Shown here: one piece after another, positions 63,103-64,000 of the stretch
Layout: the number at the start of each line of letters is the position of its first letter
Position numbering within the stretch: position 1 is the first letter of the stretch
Assembly (NCBI GenBank): GCA_029309925.1
Contig: JARKND010000001.1
Span: 620,001 to 684,000, forward strand
Source: Fulvivirgaceae bacterium JP3-4
Lineage (GTDB): Bacteria > Bacteroidota > Bacteroidia > Cytophagales > Cyclobacteriaceae
Length of the DNA: 64,000 nt
Direction of reading: 5' to 3'
Translations under genes and position numbers: made by a program
The notes under the pieces: model-generated
Database searches by the model: none
Told to the model about the DNA's origin: nothing
The model's input: the letters and a program-made list of their open reading frames with translations, nothing else

Positions 63103-64000
63103 ATGCAATCTTTTGAAGCCCTGGGCTTATCCGGGCAAATTGTTGCGGCCATCCGCAAACTGGGTTTTGAACAACCCACACCAGTCCAAAGCAAAGCCAT
63201 CCCTGTTCTCCTTGAAGGCAATCAGGATGTTGTGGCGCTTGCTCAAACCGGCACTGGAAAAACGGCAGCGTTCGGCCTGCCGCTGATCGAACTTATCGAT
63301 GAATCCGACCGCACTACTCAGGCGTTGGTCCTTGCACCGACACGCGAGTTGTGTATGCAGATAACAACTGATTTTGAAAACTTCACGCGTGCTGTGAAGC
63401 CGCTGAACATCGTTCCGGTGTATGGTGGCGCAAGTATCGCAGAACAAATCAGAAGGATCAAGAAAGGCGCGCAGATCATCGTTGCAACGCCAGGGCGACT
63501 AATGGACCTCCTTGAAAGACGGGTCATCAATCTTGAGCGGATAGAGTTCGTTGTTCTTGACGAAGCAGACGAAATGCTCAACATGGGTTTTAAGGACGAT
63601 ATCGATACGATCCTGTCACAGACCTCGGATGAGAAAAACGTCTGGTTGTTTTCAGCAACGATGCCGCGTGAGGTGCGACAGATCGCAAGCACGTACATGA
63701 ATAATCCGATGGAACTCACAGTAGGTGAGAAGAACCAGGGAAATCAGAACATCGAGCATCAGTACATGGTGGTTGATGAGAAGGATCGTTATGCTGCGTT
63801 GAAGCGGATCGTGGATTACAATCTGGATATTTTCGGGGTGATCTTCTGCCGCACGAAAGTTGATACGCAACGCGTAGCCGAACATCTTATGAAAGACGGC
63901 TACAATGCGGATGCCCTGCACGGTGACCTGACGCAGCAACAGCGCGACAAGGTGATGAAAAGCTTTAAATCTAAAGCACTTCAGATCCTGGTAGCCACAG
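63103..64000 (+). CDS. DEAD-box ATP-dependent RNA helicase (partial, 3' end outside window)
   Basis: The frame from the ATG at 63103 stays open to the window end (299 codons). All N-terminal helicase motifs are visible: Q-motif region FEQPTPVQSKAIP (22-34), motif I AQTGTGKT (47-54), Ia PTRELCMQ, Ib TPGR, motif II DEAD (153-156), motif III SAT (184-186), then motif IV (IFCRTKVDT) and HGDLTQQQR of the second RecA-like domain. It belongs to the DeaD/RhlE-like RNA helicases that remodel RNA in ribosome assembly or cold response. Its C-terminal domain, which would decide the subfamily, lies outside the window. Confidence 0.95.
   Translation, partial: MQSFEALGLSGQIVAAIRKLGFEQPTPVQSKAIPVLLEGNQDVVALAQTGTGKTAAFGLPLIELIDESDRTTQALVLAPTRELCMQITTDFENFTRAVKPLNIVPVYGGASIAEQIRRIKKGAQIIVATPGRLMDLLERRVINLERIEFVVLDEADEMLNMGFKDDIDTILSQTSDEKNVWLFSATMPREVRQIASTYMNNPMELTVGEKNQGNQNIEHQYMVVDEKDRYAALKRIVDYNLDIFGVIFCRTKVDTQRVAEHLMKDGYNADALHGDLTQQQRDKVMKSFKSKALQILVAT

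Overview
The window is a stretch of chromosome from a member of the Bacteroidota, most likely order Cytophagales. The evidence is a type IX secretion (T9SS) C-terminal sorting domain, several TAnnTTTG-type promoter boxes, few Shine-Dalgarno sites, two adjacent MacB/FtsX-type permeases of about 790 residues, a LytS/LytTR pair, a trehalose synthase-maltokinase fusion, and Bacteroidota-type SdhCAB and Nuo subunits. Genus cannot be fixed by reading alone. No rRNA, tRNA, CRISPR array, prophage or complete insertion sequence was recognised.

Layout. 1-2.5 kb: end of nuoA, then nuoB, nuoC, nuoD; the next gene is nnr, not nuoE. 2.6-9 kb: nnr, a tiny secreted protein that is almost only a T9SS sorting domain, a threonine aldolase, a universal stress protein, a GIY-YIG nuclease beside two tandem copies of a 233-bp element, and asnS. 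9-12 kb: rpoN, a membrane protein and a PaaG-like enoyl-CoA hydratase. 12.3-21.2 kb: a BON protein with a long low-complexity region, a histidine kinase and sigma-54 activator pair, and divergently two FtsX-type permeases. 21.4-29 kb: penicillin-binding protein 1A, lspA and a secreted TPR-CHAT protein of about 1,420 residues. 29-37 kb: AddA/AddB-like helicase-nuclease pair, PAP2 phosphatase, GNAT, SRPBCC. 37-43 kb: treS-mak fusion, then a lipoprotein-LytS-LytTR operon. 43-53 kb: msrB lipoprotein, cytoplasmic histidine kinase, NPP-type phosphodiesterase, MBL hydrolase, P1 peptidase, small secreted protein, DUF1624 membrane protein, YkgJ-type Cys-cluster protein, trxA, an unknown gene. 53.3-57.5 kb: DnaE carrying an N-terminal DnaQ-like exonuclease. 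57.8-61.5 kb: a 35-codon membrane microprotein ORF and sdhCAB. 61.5-63.1 kb: a repeat-rich gene-free region. 63.1-64 kb: a DEAD-box helicase running off the end.

Functional links. NuoABCD and SdhCAB both feed quinone reduction. RpoN is encoded about 5 kb from a sigma-54 activator that is divergent to the permease pair, with a palindrome between them. DnaE keeps an intact DEDDh site in its exonuclease but has lost a PHP metal ligand.

The most unusual content is non-coding. At least six spacers carry imperfect inverted repeats of roughly 15-37 bp arms, five of them separated by about 40-100 bp and one (sdhA-sdhB) closed by a 6-nt loop. The arms differ completely in sequence from spacer to spacer but share the same architecture. 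A related array of roughly 290-bp units (3.4 copies in an A-B-B-A order) lies after sdhB.
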